From Arthrobacter sp. ISL-85 (GTDB lineage: Bacteria > Actinomycetota > Actinomycetes > Actinomycetales > Micrococcaceae), in assembly GCF_018613675.1 (NCBI RefSeq), contig NZ_JAGGPQ010000023.1:1-64000 (forward strand): a stretch of DNA of 64,000 bases, in the 5' to 3' direction. The notes beneath the pieces were generated by a model. The model was not told the origin of the DNA. It worked only from the letters and a program-made list of their open reading frames with translations, and did not search any database. Within the stretch, counting starts at the first letter, position 1, and the number at the start of each line of letters is the position of its first letter. Both the position numbers and the translations under genes were made by a program. Shown here one piece after another: positions 7,307 to 14,829 of the stretch.

Positions 7307-8985
7307 TCCTCAATCTGCTCGAAGGGTTGGACGCCGCCCTTTCCGGCGTCGACGTCTGCCGGCACCTCCAGCGCAGGGGGGATTTGGGTGGATTGCATGC
7401 CCGGGTGGTGTGGGTCCTTGGCCTGTTTGCGGCGTTCCGTTTCCCGGCGCAGGCGTTTGGTGGTTTTCACGGCAGTCTCGCTGACTTGCCGCATTTGCTC
7501 GACCATGCGGACCAGGATTGCTTCGTCCACCTGGGCTGCGCCTCGTACGCGTAATTGGGTCAGAGCTTGCCTGTGTTCCCAGAGGCTGATGGAAGGGTTG
7601 GAGATCGACCGGTAAGGGACCTCCACATAGTTATGACGGTCCGGTTCCAGGACCCATATTCTGCTGATGTCCCGAGGATCGCGTCGGATGATGAATTTAC
7701 CTAGGCTGTCGCGTCGACTGATCCATGGTTTCAAGGCGTTGGCGAAGTAGTGGACGTGGTCGATAAGGAAACCCGTGCGGGTCAGCGTGCGACGGATGAC
7801 CGGGAGAAAGTCCACGAGGAACGCCGTCTGATTAGCCGTAACTGCAGGTATTCCGGAAGCAGCAATCCCGGCAGCCCATGTAGCGGCCGGCGTTTGGCCT
7901 AGCGTGCCGTGCCTGCTGCCGTGATAGCTGGCAACGGCCAGCACCAGCCACTTTTCCAGCTCGCGCAAGGTGAGTGCCGCCATCTTTTCCGAGTCATACT
8001 TACCCCGCTCTACCGGACTCGAGAAGGTCGTACCGGGGAGCTCGTGGATTTCACGCACGACGGTGCCGATGATGCGTTCAACAATGCCTCCGTAGTGGGG
8101 CTGTCCAGGGGGACGATAGGACAAACGGATGCCGTGTTGCTCGCAGCCGCGCCGCAACGCCTCGCTCTTGAACTCTGCCGCGTTATCGAGGAACAGCGAC
8201 TTGGGCTTGCCGCTCATTGGCCACTCAGCGTGGACGCCGAGCTGCTCTAGCCAGGGACGTTTGTCTGCAACAGCGTGAGCCAGGCACAGCCCGACCGAGA
8301 CTGCGGACGGCGGTTCCAGTGTGAGGACAAGCCCGACAAGAGCCCGACTGAAGACATCGATGGCAACGGTCAAATACGGGCGGCCAATTGGTCGACGCTC
8401 GCGTTCGTCCACGACGACGATGTCCATAATCGTGTGATCGATCTGAACCTGCTCCAGGATCGAACTGATCGGCGGCACTGCCCCACCGGCTGATTGCAGC
8501 GACCTCACGGCATCCGGGCCCTCCCTGCGACGTCCAACCTCAACCGGGTTCAGCAGTGAGATGCGTCGGCTGACCGTGTTTCTGCTCGGAGCCCTTATTC
8601 CTTGCGACGCACAGGCCCGGATGATTTCCCGATGCAACGCCGCCACGCTCAACTTCTGCCGTGTCAAAAACCGCCGACGAATCAAGCCGCGCACAATGTC
8701 CTCAGCCTGTTCAGGCAGACGGTTTCCGCCCTTGCCGCCGGTCGAACGATGGAGCGCGAGCTCAGTTACAAGACCTGATCCCTGGCGGTAGCGGCCAAGC
8801 AACAAATAAACACGGCGCCGGGAAATACCGAGCTTCATAGCTGCTTCGTCAGCCGTAGCAATCCCTGCAACGCGACGCTTCGCCAGCTCACCGATCACCC
8901 TGGCGCGATTCTTGGCCACTTCCCACGCAGCGTCTGACATTGTCAGCTGCTCGCCTGCGACAATCCGGCCCGCATCAGCCTCCAT
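7300..8985 (-). CDS. tniA: TniA-type DDE transposase
   Basis: A 561-aa Mu/TnsB-like transposase. The order is an N-terminal helix-turn-helix (about 30-70), a rve catalytic core with D183 (QVQIDHT), D267 (LFLDNAAEF) and E303 (GIVERIIGT), then a Mu-type C-terminal beta-barrel and basic tail. The start ATG at 8985 follows GGGAGG by five bases. It is the first gene of the tni operon, next to the terminal repeats at 9053-9196 that it would bind. The catalytic triad is intact, so the enzyme could be active. Confidence 0.93.
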   Translation of the reverse strand: MEADAGRIVAGEQLTMSDAAWEVAKNRARVIGELAKRRVAGIATADEAAMKLGISRRRVYLLLGRYRQGSGLVTELALHRSTGGKGGNRLPEQAEDIVRGLIRRRFLTRQKLSVAALHREIIRACASQGIRAPSRNTVSRRISLLNPVEVGRRREGPDAVRSLQSAGGAVPPISSILEQVQIDHTIMDIVVVDERERRPIGRPYLTVAIDVFSRALVGLVLTLEPPSAVSVGLCLAHAVADKRPWLEQLGVHAEWPMSGKPKSLFLDNAAEFKSEALRRGCEQHGIRLSYRPPGQPHYGGIVERIIGTVVREIHELPGTTFSSPVERGKYDSEKMAALTLRELEKWLVLAVASYHGSRHGTLGQTPAATWAAGIAASGIPAVTANQTAFLVDFLPVIRRTLTRTGFLIDHVHYFANALKPWISRRDSLGKFIIRRDPRDISRIWVLEPDRHNYVEVPYRSISNPSISLWEHRQALTQLRVRGAAQVDEAILVRMVEQMRQVSETAVKTTKRLRRETERRKQAKDPHHPGMQSTQIPPALEVPADVDAGKGGVQPFEQIEEW

Positions 8986-9052
8986 TGCTGCCTCCCTTTG
9001 GGAACAGGAGTACCGAACAGAAGCAACTTAGTGCAGGGATAGGTCGACCAGC

Positions 9053-9196
9053 CATAGGTCAGAAGCCATATGCGCAGATCTGCAGCCGGGCGGTCATTTG
9101 CGCAATCAGCTACTGACAACGGCGGATTTAAGCCCTTCAATAGGGCCATGTGAACAGGACTTCTGATATCTGTGCAATCAGCTTCTGAAATCGACA
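9053..9196. repeat. TniA-type terminal binding repeats
   Basis: Three related sites lie here. The terminal one (9171-9196) reads inward TTCAGAAGCTGATTGCACA. A second in the same orientation (9097-9120) reads inward GTTGTCAGTAGCTGATTGCG. A third, inverted and weaker, is at 9056-9076 (TCAGAAGCCATATGCGCA on the + strand). Tn5053-family ends carry 19-bp repeats of this kind as transposase binding sites. Confidence 0.7.
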
Positions 9197-9294
9197 CCAG
9201 CCATCCGTCCCCGTGGCTCCGTGCGGGATGAAATGGCCTGTTTGCGCCATAAATACTCCGAGAAAAGCCCTAGAATAAGCGGTAAAACCTCTAG

Positions 9295-9310
9295 TCATTC
9301 AGTTGAATGA
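9295..9310. promoter_or_regulatory. Inverted repeat upstream of the redoxin gene
   Basis: TCATTCA at 9295-9301 and TGAATGA at 9304-9310 form a perfect 7-bp inverted repeat with a 2-base spacer, flanked by CTAG on both sides. It sits about 70 bases before the NrdH-like start in an AT-richer stretch, so it may be an operator. No promoter hexamers were assigned. Confidence 0.4.
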
Positions 9311-9379
9311 TTGCTAGAATTGAGGTAGCAAGTCAGCCAGACGAACGAAACTTTTTTGATACGAAACCAGGTGCTGAAT

Positions 9380-9646
9380 ATGACTGCAACACCGGCCGCT
9401 TACACGGTCTACACCAAGCCCGACTGCCCGAACTGTGAGAAGACGAAGGGCTACTTCGATTCCAGGGGCATCACCTACACGGCCGTGGATATCACCGAAG
9501 TGCCGCAAGCGCTGGAGTACATCACCGCCGAACTCGGCTACTCCCAGGCGCCCGTTGTCGTGAACAACTCCGATGACCAGGATCACTGGTCCGGGCTGCG
9601 CCGCGACAAGCTTGTCCAGGCGGCCATGAGTCACAAGGCGGCGTGA
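9380..9646 (+). CDS. NrdH-like glutaredoxin
   Basis: An 88-aa thioredoxin-fold protein starting at ATG 9380. An upstream in-frame ATG has no ribosome site. The redox motif CPNC is in KPDCPNCEKTK and the cis-proline loop is SQAPVVV. NrdH redoxins donate electrons to ribonucleotide reductase; plasmid copies are common in actinobacteria. The C-terminal half (HWSGLRRDKL) fits the NrdH/glutaredoxin group. Its stop overlaps the GTG of the next frame by four bases (GTGA), so the two are coupled. It lies just outside the tni transposon end. Confidence 0.82.
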   Translation: MTATPAAYTVYTKPDCPNCEKTKGYFDSRGITYTAVDITEVPQALEYITAELGYSQAPVVVNNSDDQDHWSGLRRDKLVQAAMSHKAA

Positions 9647-10032
9647 GGGCCGTGACGAGACTGCGCCCGGTCGTCGGGTTCAACCTCAGTCCGCGGATCC
9701 CGTTGGAGGTGGACCTGTTCCGGCAGGTCAACCCCAGCGGCAGGATCTACCCCGACGCTGCGGACCCCTACGTTGTAGAACCCGCCATTGTGGAACCGGA
9801 CACTGAGGACCTGTATGAGGGCTACGCCGTCCCGGACAAGGGAGGGGATGACCAGTACCTTGAAGCGATTAGCCGGGCTTCGCTGGGGGAGGGCGGGCTT
9901 TGGGACGCGCACACCGCGAACCAGTACCAACCCAACGACCGCACCCACGACGAACCGAGTGGGACCGAACTTCAGAACGAACCCACAACAGACACCGAGA
10001 ACATCACCAGCACACGAGGAAAAGGAACCATC
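9643..10032 (+). other. In-frame upstream extension of ssb, possibly its own N-terminal domain
   Basis: From GTG 9643, coupled by a four-base overlap to the redoxin stop, an uninterrupted 130-codon frame runs straight into ssb. Codon use looks coding up to about residue 90 (VGFNLSPRIPLEVDLFRQVNPSG, DTEDLYEGYAV). The next 40 residues are polar and linker-like. No stop separates it from the SSB start at 10033, so either a 301-aa fusion is made, or SSB also starts internally, or both. The domain is not recognised. Confidence 0.55.
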
Positions 10033-10548
10033 ATGGCCGGCGAAACCACGATTACTGTCATTGGAAACCTGACATCAGATCCAGAGCTGCGCTTCACTCC
10101 GAGTGGGTCGGCCGTCGCGAACTTCACCATCGCATCCACGCCGAGGACTTTCGACCGTCAGTCTGACGAGTGGAAGGACGGCGAGACGCTTTTCCTCCGT
10201 GCCAGTGTGTGGCGGGAAGCAGCGGAGAACGTGGCCGAGTCCCTGACCAAGGGCATGCGCGTCATCGTCACGGGCCGGTTGAAGTCCCGTTCCTATGAAA
10301 CCAAGGAAGGCGAGAGGCGCACCGTGATCGAGCTCGAAGTGGAGGAAGTCGGTCCCTCACTCCGGTACGCCAACGCCGAGGTCAACCGCACGCAGCGCGG
10401 CAACCAGGGCGGCCAGGGGAACGGCTTCCAGGGCAACGGTAACAACCAGCCGCAGACCGGGCCCCAGGATGATCCCTGGGCCGTGCCGGCCACCAGCAAC
10501 GCCGCCGGCGGATGGGGCAACGGACCCGACTCCGAACCTCCTTTCTAA
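10033..10548 (+). CDS. ssb: Single-stranded DNA-binding protein
   Basis: A 171-aa OB-fold SSB beginning at ATG 10033 behind GGAAAAGGAA. The core shows TTITVIGNLTSDPELRFTPSG, FLRASVWREAAENV and VIVTGRLKSRSYETKEGE. It is followed by a Gly/Asn/Gln-rich linker and the acidic tip PDSEPPF that recruits partner proteins. It coats single-stranded DNA in replication or transfer; SSB is common on actinobacterial plasmids. The reading frame is open upstream to 9643, so a longer product is possible. A strong hairpin terminator follows. Confidence 0.9.
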   Translation: MAGETTITVIGNLTSDPELRFTPSGSAVANFTIASTPRTFDRQSDEWKDGETLFLRASVWREAAENVAESLTKGMRVIVTGRLKSRSYETKEGERRTVIELEVEEVGPSLRYANAEVNRTQRGNQGGQGNGFQGNGNNQPQTGPQDDPWAVPATSNAAGGWGNGPDSEPPF

Positions 10549-10558
10549 AGCAATACAA

Positions 10559-10592
10559 CTGTCGGGGTCAGCCGATACGCTGGCCCCGACAG
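10559..10592 (+). terminator. Hairpin after ssb
   Basis: CTGTCGGGG (10559-10567) pairs with CCCCGACAG (10584-10592). The stem extends inward through CAGC/GCTG to about 14 bp with a six-base loop. It lacks a U-run but lies ten bases after the ssb stop, where it would end the redoxin-ssb transcript. Confidence 0.6.
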
Positions 10593-10644
10593 GCATCAGG
10601 CACACCACCGGCAAACCCAGACCGCGAGCAAAGGACACACCACC

Positions 10645-11094
10645 ATGACGCACGCAGATGACCTCCGCGCCTGGGCGCGAGGCATGTACACCACAGAGGC
10701 AGCAACGGAGCTGCTGCTCAGGGCCTTTGGGGGGAAGTTCGCTGCGCCCGGCAATCCCTGGATCCATACGAGCAGCGAACCCGAAGGACCCAGCCAGGTG
10801 AGGGCATGGATCGACTTCGCGGCCATCCCAGACGAGGTCGGCCCGCTCTCGGGTGGGGAGCGCCGCTTCCTGATCCTGGCTGCCTCCCTGGCCGAGGACG
10901 TCCCGGTGGTTTTGGGCAACGTTGCGCCGGGGCTGGACCGTGAGAACCTGGACCTGGTGCTGCCCGCGATCGCACACGCCGGCGGCAGCCACCAGCACTC
11001 AGATATCCGCTACAACGAGGACGGAACCATGTCCCGGGGGAAGGGCTACCTCGACAGCCTGCACCCGTGGCCACGCCCGCTGCACTCCGTCTAG
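10645..11094 (+). CDS. Conserved plasmid-type hypothetical protein
   Basis: A 149-aa soluble protein of no recognised family. The first two thirds (DDLRAWARGMYTTEAATELLLRAFGGKF, RAWIDFAAIP, LSGGERRFLILAASLAEDVPV) read like a structured domain with helix-strand alternation. The LSGGERR string looks like an ABC signature, but there is no Walker motif. It starts at ATG 10645 after AAAGGACAC. It lies between ssb and small backbone genes on the same strand, which points to a plasmid maintenance or transfer role without naming one. Confidence 0.7.
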   Translation: MTHADDLRAWARGMYTTEAATELLLRAFGGKFAAPGNPWIHTSSEPEGPSQVRAWIDFAAIPDEVGPLSGGERRFLILAASLAEDVPVVLGNVAPGLDRENLDLVLPAIAHAGGSHQHSDIRYNEDGTMSRGKGYLDSLHPWPRPLHSV

Positions 11095-11109
11095 ACGGAG
11101 ACTCTTTCG

Positions 11110-11376
11110 ATGGCGAAACCGAAGCGGGTTCCGGCGTTCACGCCGTACTACACCGAGGACCAGGCAGGACAGGTGCGGGCCGCTTTCAAGGCCGCCGGCC
11201 TGCAGGAAGGTGATGCGAGTGTTTCGGACCTCATCGTCCGTGCGACGATGCGCGAAGTGAAGCGTCTGCAGCGCAAGTACAACGGCGGCAAGCCGTGGCC
11301 TCCGGTGCACGCCGGGGAGCTGCGGCGGGGCCAGCGAACGATGGATGAAATGCAGCACCGAAACGAGGAAACGTAA
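11110..11376 (+). CDS. Small ParB/RHH-like plasmid protein (tentative)
   Basis: An 88-aa basic protein. The middle (QVRAAFKAAGLQEGDASVSDLIVRATMREVKRLQRKYN) looks like a small ribbon-helix-helix or ParB-like DNA-binding unit, with a proline-rich tail. Similar small proteins act in plasmid partition or copy control in actinobacteria, but no parA is present in the window, so the role is inferred. It is 15 bases after the previous gene and two bases before the next, so one operon is likely. Confidence 0.6.
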   Translation: MAKPKRVPAFTPYYTEDQAGQVRAAFKAAGLQEGDASVSDLIVRATMREVKRLQRKYNGGKPWPPVHAGELRRGQRTMDEMQHRNEET

Positions 11377-11378
11377 CG

Positions 11379-11666
11379 ATGGGTCAGTGGACTGAAGAGG
11401 TGAACAAGATCGGCGTGCGGACGTCCCTGCCGTTCCCGAAGATGCTGACGATGGACCAGGTCCAGGAGATTTTGAACCTGGGAAAACCGATGGTTTACGC
11501 GCTGCTGCGAAGCGGCGAGTTGAGGGGCGCGCAGTTCGGACCGAGGGGCGTATGGCGCGTGCGGGAGGATGACCTGGCAGCGTACATTGATGCCGCTTAC
11601 GAGAAGACAGCAGAACGGATTGCGTCAGGCCAGGTGCCCGAGGGCGAGACCCCCGCAGACGACTGA
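11379..11666 (+). CDS. Excisionase-like helix-turn-helix protein
   Basis: A 95-aa protein with the DNA-binding layout of the MerR/excisionase group: LTMDQVQEILNLGKPMVYALLRSGELRGAQFGPRGVWRVREDDLAAYI (about residues 24-71). Such proteins regulate plasmid genes or aid recombination. ATG 11379 follows GAGGAAACGTAACG. It is the last gene before a strong hairpin and is probably co-transcribed with the preceding gene. No integrase is nearby, so a transcriptional rather than excision role is more likely. Confidence 0.8.
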   Translation: MGQWTEEVNKIGVRTSLPFPKMLTMDQVQEILNLGKPMVYALLRSGELRGAQFGPRGVWRVREDDLAAYIDAAYEKTAERIASGQVPEGETPADD

Positions 11667-11687
11667 TGCGCGAAGGTTTGAGACAGT

Positions 11688-11720
11688 GAAGGCCGGCACC
11701 CTTACGGGTTGCCGGCCTTC
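11688..11720 (+). terminator. Strong hairpin after the small backbone genes
   Basis: GAAGGCCGGCA (11688-11698) and TGCCGGCCTTC (11710-11720) form a perfect 11-bp stem with an 11-base loop, 22 bases after the preceding stop. No long T-run follows. Confidence 0.65.
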
Positions 11721-12195
11721 CCCAGTTCATAGTCAGACTCACTTCTTGAGAAGCCTCTTGCTGCGGCTGGTGTTTGGATCACGCGGGCCTGCGGAAGTTG
11801 GTGGTGATTAGCGCCGCTCTGCAGCTTGTGGTTGTCACCGCGCTGTACCGGTCCGGGAAGCCCCCTGTGCCTTAGAAGCCAGCCCCCGCGACTGGTTCCG
11901 TATGCACCCAACGACGCCCCGCTGTGCAGTCCCGTGTCGTCCCTGCTGAAGAAAACTTAACCGTCCCTTCGGGTGCGACGGCAGCGCCGGTCTTAGACCA
12001 TGGGGAACGTATCCGTTGGTGGGCTGGCACTTCCTAGGCTGTGCACATTCGCCGGTCCCGGTGGTGGGGTTCCTGCCCTGCCGTGACCTGGCGACTGTGT
12101 GCAGCCGGTCAGGCGGGTCCCGTCGTCCATCATGGGTGCGGGAAAAGGCCGCAGGATTTAGCTTTTGCCGTGCACATGTGGGCGAGGGGTAACGC
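11721..12195. other. Gene-poor stretch, nothing recognised
   Basis: About 475 bases between the terminator and the convergent small gene at 12196. Open frames here are shadows without ribosome sites. A plasmid origin could lie here, but I see no iterons or AT-rich block to support that. Confidence 0.35.
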
Positions 12196-12504
12196 TTACT
12201 GGGCCGCGTTGGCCTCACTGGATGAGGACGGCGTGTCTGGTTCCATTGTGCGTGAGGTTGCCGCTTTGCGGCGGCGCCCTGCGGCGCCGGTTTCCAGCCC
12301 GAGCTTTTTGAGTTCTTCGGGGCTCCACCCGTCCTTGGTGGCGCGCACGTAGGCGCGCCTGTCTTCGCGTTCGGCCTCGGCGAGCTGTTCGCGGAGGTCG
12401 GTGATGCGCTGCCGGGTCTTGACGAGGTTGGTGACGGACTCGATGCGCGAGTCCAGGAGAGCGCGGGCCTGGTTGCGTGTCTGTTCAATATCGATCGTAG
12501 GCAT
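12196..12504 (-). CDS. Small coiled-coil plasmid protein, mobilization-region
   Basis: A 102-aa charged protein. Residues about 5-60 (IEQTRNQARALLDSRIESVTNLVKTRQRITDLREQLAEAEREDRRAYVRA) look like a helical or coiled-coil segment. They are followed by DGWSPEELKKLGL, a short helix often seen in small plasmid proteins encoded opposite mob genes. It is transcribed away from the candidate oriT. ATG 12504 has GGAGG immediately upstream, a tight spacing. Function is not known; a relaxosome accessory role is a guess from position. Confidence 0.65.
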   Translation of the reverse strand: MPTIDIEQTRNQARALLDSRIESVTNLVKTRQRITDLREQLAEAEREDRRAYVRATKDGWSPEELKKLGLETGAAGRRRKAATSRTMEPDTPSSSSEANAAQ

Positions 12505-12594
12505 GCCTCCAGCCTAAGCAGCCCTGGCACGGGTTGGGGTGCAGCGACGCGCAGCGTCGGGGCATTCTTCCCAGCCACCACCTCAACAGCCGCT

Positions 12595-12663
12595 GTATAG
12601 CTTGCTCCCCGACCCCGACCCAGACCGCCGCGGAGCAAGCTATACGTTTACACGGGTGTAAAC
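12595..12663. other. oriT: Candidate origin of transfer (oriT)
   Basis: Two inverted repeats stand side by side just before mobC. GTATAGCTTGCTCC (12595-12608) pairs perfectly with GGAGCAAGCTATAC (12632-12645). It is directly followed by GTTTACAC (12646-12653) and GTGTAAAC (12656-12663). This layout, between a divergent small gene and mobC-relaxase, is the classic form of a mobilization oriT. The nick site is not identified. Confidence 0.6.
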
Positions 12664-12769
12664 GGGCGTGTCGCTCACGGCCCTGCGGTTGTTTGCTTGG
12701 CACACTGGCTTGTGGGTCCCCGGGTTTCGGGGTCGCTGCGCTGGGCTGTTGAAGGGATTGGGGGAGTGC

Positions 12770-13159
12770 GTGTCTGAAGAGAGTGTGCCGCGTTCCCCGT
12801 TGTCTCGTCGGCGGCGGGCGAATTCCCCGGCGGGGACGAAGAAGCGCCGGGATGTGTGGGTGACCGCAGAGGAGGAGGCGGCCCTGGTGGCCAGGGCGGC
12901 GCGGGAGAAGGTCACCGTCCCGAACTTGCTGCTCACTGCTGCTTTGTCGGAGTCGTCGGAGACGCCGACGCAGCGAAAGGCGGCGATGGCCGAGCTGATG
13001 GCGATTCATACGTTGCTGGCGCGGGTGTCGAACAACGTGAACCAGATCGCCCGGCACGCCAACGCCGGCGATGAATTCCCCCAGGACGCAAAGGCGGCGC
13101 TGGCGTACGTGCGCGAGGTCGCGATGCGGATCGACCGGACGATCGAGGGGTTGATGTAG
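12770..13159 (+). CDS. mobC: MobC-family relaxosome protein
   Basis: A 129-aa reading from GTG 12770 behind GGGGGAG. An ATG 102 bases upstream would add an unlikely leader. The protein has an N-terminal basic region, then WVTAEEEAALVARAAREKVTVPNLL (ribbon-helix-helix-like), then LMAIHTLLARVSNNVNQIARHANAG. The last segment is the MobC hallmark (pattern L-x-R-x-x-NNxNQIA). MobC binds oriT and opens DNA for the relaxase. It is two bases upstream of the relaxase gene, so they form an operon. Confidence 0.88.
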   Translation: MSEESVPRSPLSRRRRANSPAGTKKRRDVWVTAEEEAALVARAAREKVTVPNLLLTAALSESSETPTQRKAAMAELMAIHTLLARVSNNVNQIARHANAGDEFPQDAKAALAYVREVAMRIDRTIEGLM

Positions 13160-13161
13160 GC

Positions 13162-14799
13162 ATGATTCCGAACATCACCCGAGGCTCCCGGATGACCGGG
13201 CTGATCCTGTACCTGGCCTCCACGGATGCGGATAAGACGAAGAACGCGCACACCGACCCGCACCTGGTGGCCGGGGACGCGGCGGTCATGGCCTGGTACG
13301 ACGACGGCGTCCTGGATGCCGATGATGCTGTCGCGATCGCCAAGCACCTGGACCAGCCGCGGAAGGGGTTCGGCGTCGAGGTACTGCAAAAGGACTACCG
13401 CTGGGACCCGGTGAAGAAGGAACGTGTCCCGAACGGGCACAAGCACGCCGACGTGTGGCACTGCTCCCTAAGCCTCCGCGCCGAAGAAGGCGCCCTCACG
13501 GACCAGCAGTGGGGCGACATCGCCAACGACTTCGTCGACGCGATGGGCTTCACCGAGGCCAGCGGCATAGCACAGTGCCGGTGGGTGGCGATCAACCACG
13601 GCACCAGCGAGAACGGCAACCACCACATCCACATCGCCGTCTCCCTCGTCCGGGAGGACGGCACCAAAGCCTCCACCCACGGCGACTACAAACGCGCACA
13701 GCAGACCTGCCGCGAACTGGAAACCAAGTACGGGCTCGAAGAGCTCTCAAGCGTGCACGCCACGCGCGGGTACGACCGGGCCGAGAAGGCCACCGCGGCA
13801 CGCGATGAACGGGAAATGCACCGCGCCTCCCTGGCAAGGAAGGTGCGTGCCAGCGCCACAGCGTCGAGCACTGAAGCCGAGTTCATCCGCCGTGCCAGAG
13901 ACACCGGCCTGCTGGTGCGTCCCCGTTATGCGAAGAACACCACCGACGTCATCGTCGGATACTCCGTAGCCGAGCGCCCGAAACCGGGGGAGCGGCCGAT
14001 CTGGTTCGGCGGCGGCACCCTCGCCACCGACCTCCGCCTCGGCCAGCTGCGGCAGGAATGGACAGACACCCCGCAGGCCTCGATAGAGGCAGCGGCCGAG
14101 TGGAACGCCGCCGCCCGGAACAAACGCAAAGCCAACCCCCGCGGCCCGGAGACGGCGACACCGGACCCGCAGCTCTGGGTTGACTACACCCGGAACGCCA
14201 CCGCCCTGGCGGACGAGCTTCGCAAGATCCCGCGGGACGATCACGCCACCTGGGCCAAGGCGGCCCGCGATGTTTCCGGCGCCTTCGCGGCCTGGTCCTA
14301 CCGGCTGGAACCGACCCCCGGGCCACTGGCCGCCACCGCCGCCGAGCTGTCCCGCACAGCCCAGCTCCGCGCCCCACGGCAGCACGGCAAGCCCGTCGCT
14401 CTTCCGTCCATTGCCGGGACCGCGATGTTGTTCCTGGCAGCGTCGAGCAAGAACAAGACAGCCGCGCAGACAGCCCTCATGGTGCAGCTGATCAACACCG
14501 CCTTTGCCGTGTACGAGATGCACGCCCAGTCCGGCCGTGCCCGGGAAGCTGCGCGGATCCGGGCAGTGGTGGAAAACCAGCTGGCCCCGTTCACCGCAAC
14601 GATGCCCAAGACCGTGAACGTAGGGGCGGTACACCAGGGCGCCGCAGCGGCTGCGGTGCCGCCGCGGGCAGTTGATATCGCACGCCGCGGCATGGCACCC
14701 ATCCGTCCCGGTTCCGTGGTCCCCACGACACCTACACCGGCGACACCAACTAAGACCTATCAACCCGGCCGGCACACCGGGCCGGGACTCGACCGATAA
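13162..14799 (+). CDS. Relaxase / mobilization nuclease (VirD2-like)
   Basis: A 545-aa relaxase that would nick oriT and stay bound to the DNA 5' end during transfer. The N-terminal domain (about 1-210) begins IPNITRGSRMTGLILYLAS, where Tyr17 is a candidate nucleophile. The metal-binding motif NGNHHIHIAVS is at 151-161. The C-terminal 300 residues are Ala/Arg-rich and helical with no helicase motifs. mobC lies immediately upstream. The nearest class is MOBP/pfam03432; the exact MOB class is not decided. No coupling protein or type IV secretion genes are nearby, so the element would be mobilizable only. Confidence 0.9.
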   Translation: MIPNITRGSRMTGLILYLASTDADKTKNAHTDPHLVAGDAAVMAWYDDGVLDADDAVAIAKHLDQPRKGFGVEVLQKDYRWDPVKKERVPNGHKHADVWHCSLSLRAEEGALTDQQWGDIANDFVDAMGFTEASGIAQCRWVAINHGTSENGNHHIHIAVSLVREDGTKASTHGDYKRAQQTCRELETKYGLEELSSVHATRGYDRAEKATAARDEREMHRASLARKVRASATASSTEAEFIRRARDTGLLVRPRYAKNTTDVIVGYSVAERPKPGERPIWFGGGTLATDLRLGQLRQEWTDTPQASIEAAAEWNAAARNKRKANPRGPETATPDPQLWVDYTRNATALADELRKIPRDDHATWAKAARDVSGAFAAWSYRLEPTPGPLAATAAELSRTAQLRAPRQHGKPVALPSIAGTAMLFLAASSKNKTAAQTALMVQLINTAFAVYEMHAQSGRAREAARIRAVVENQLAPFTATMPKTVNVGAVHQGAAAAAVPPRAVDIARRGMAPIRPGSVVPTTPTPATPTKTYQPGRHTGPGLDR

Positions 14800-14829
14800 G
14801 AATCACACCACCAGTGCAAGGGGAACACC

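Larger units (their letters stand above)
5406..9196 (-). mobile_element. Tn5053-like (tniABQ) transposon module with right end
   Basis: The tniA-tniB-tniQ operon is followed, outside tniA, by a terminus at 9196. Read inward it begins TGTCGATTTCAGAAGCTGAT, very close to the TGTC-TTTTCAGAAG ends of the Tn5053/Tn402 family. The left end was not found within the window. It may lie further left or have been lost with the IS insertions. The SIR2 gene and paralogues at 1.1-5.0 kb are then probable cargo. No tniR resolvase is present. Confidence 0.75.

Noticed and set aside
5406..9196. CRISPR-associated (CAST) transposon
   Set aside because: tniABQ genes alone also occur in CAST elements, but there is no cas gene or array, and the ends match the Tn5053 type.
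11835..12638. 267-aa minus-strand frame
   Set aside because: Arg/Pro/Ser-rich shadow text over the gap and a better supported small gene; no start signal.
13747..14775. Long minus-strand frame opposite the relaxase
   Set aside because: High GC gives long shadow frames. It has no start signal and low-complexity Gly/Arg-rich text.
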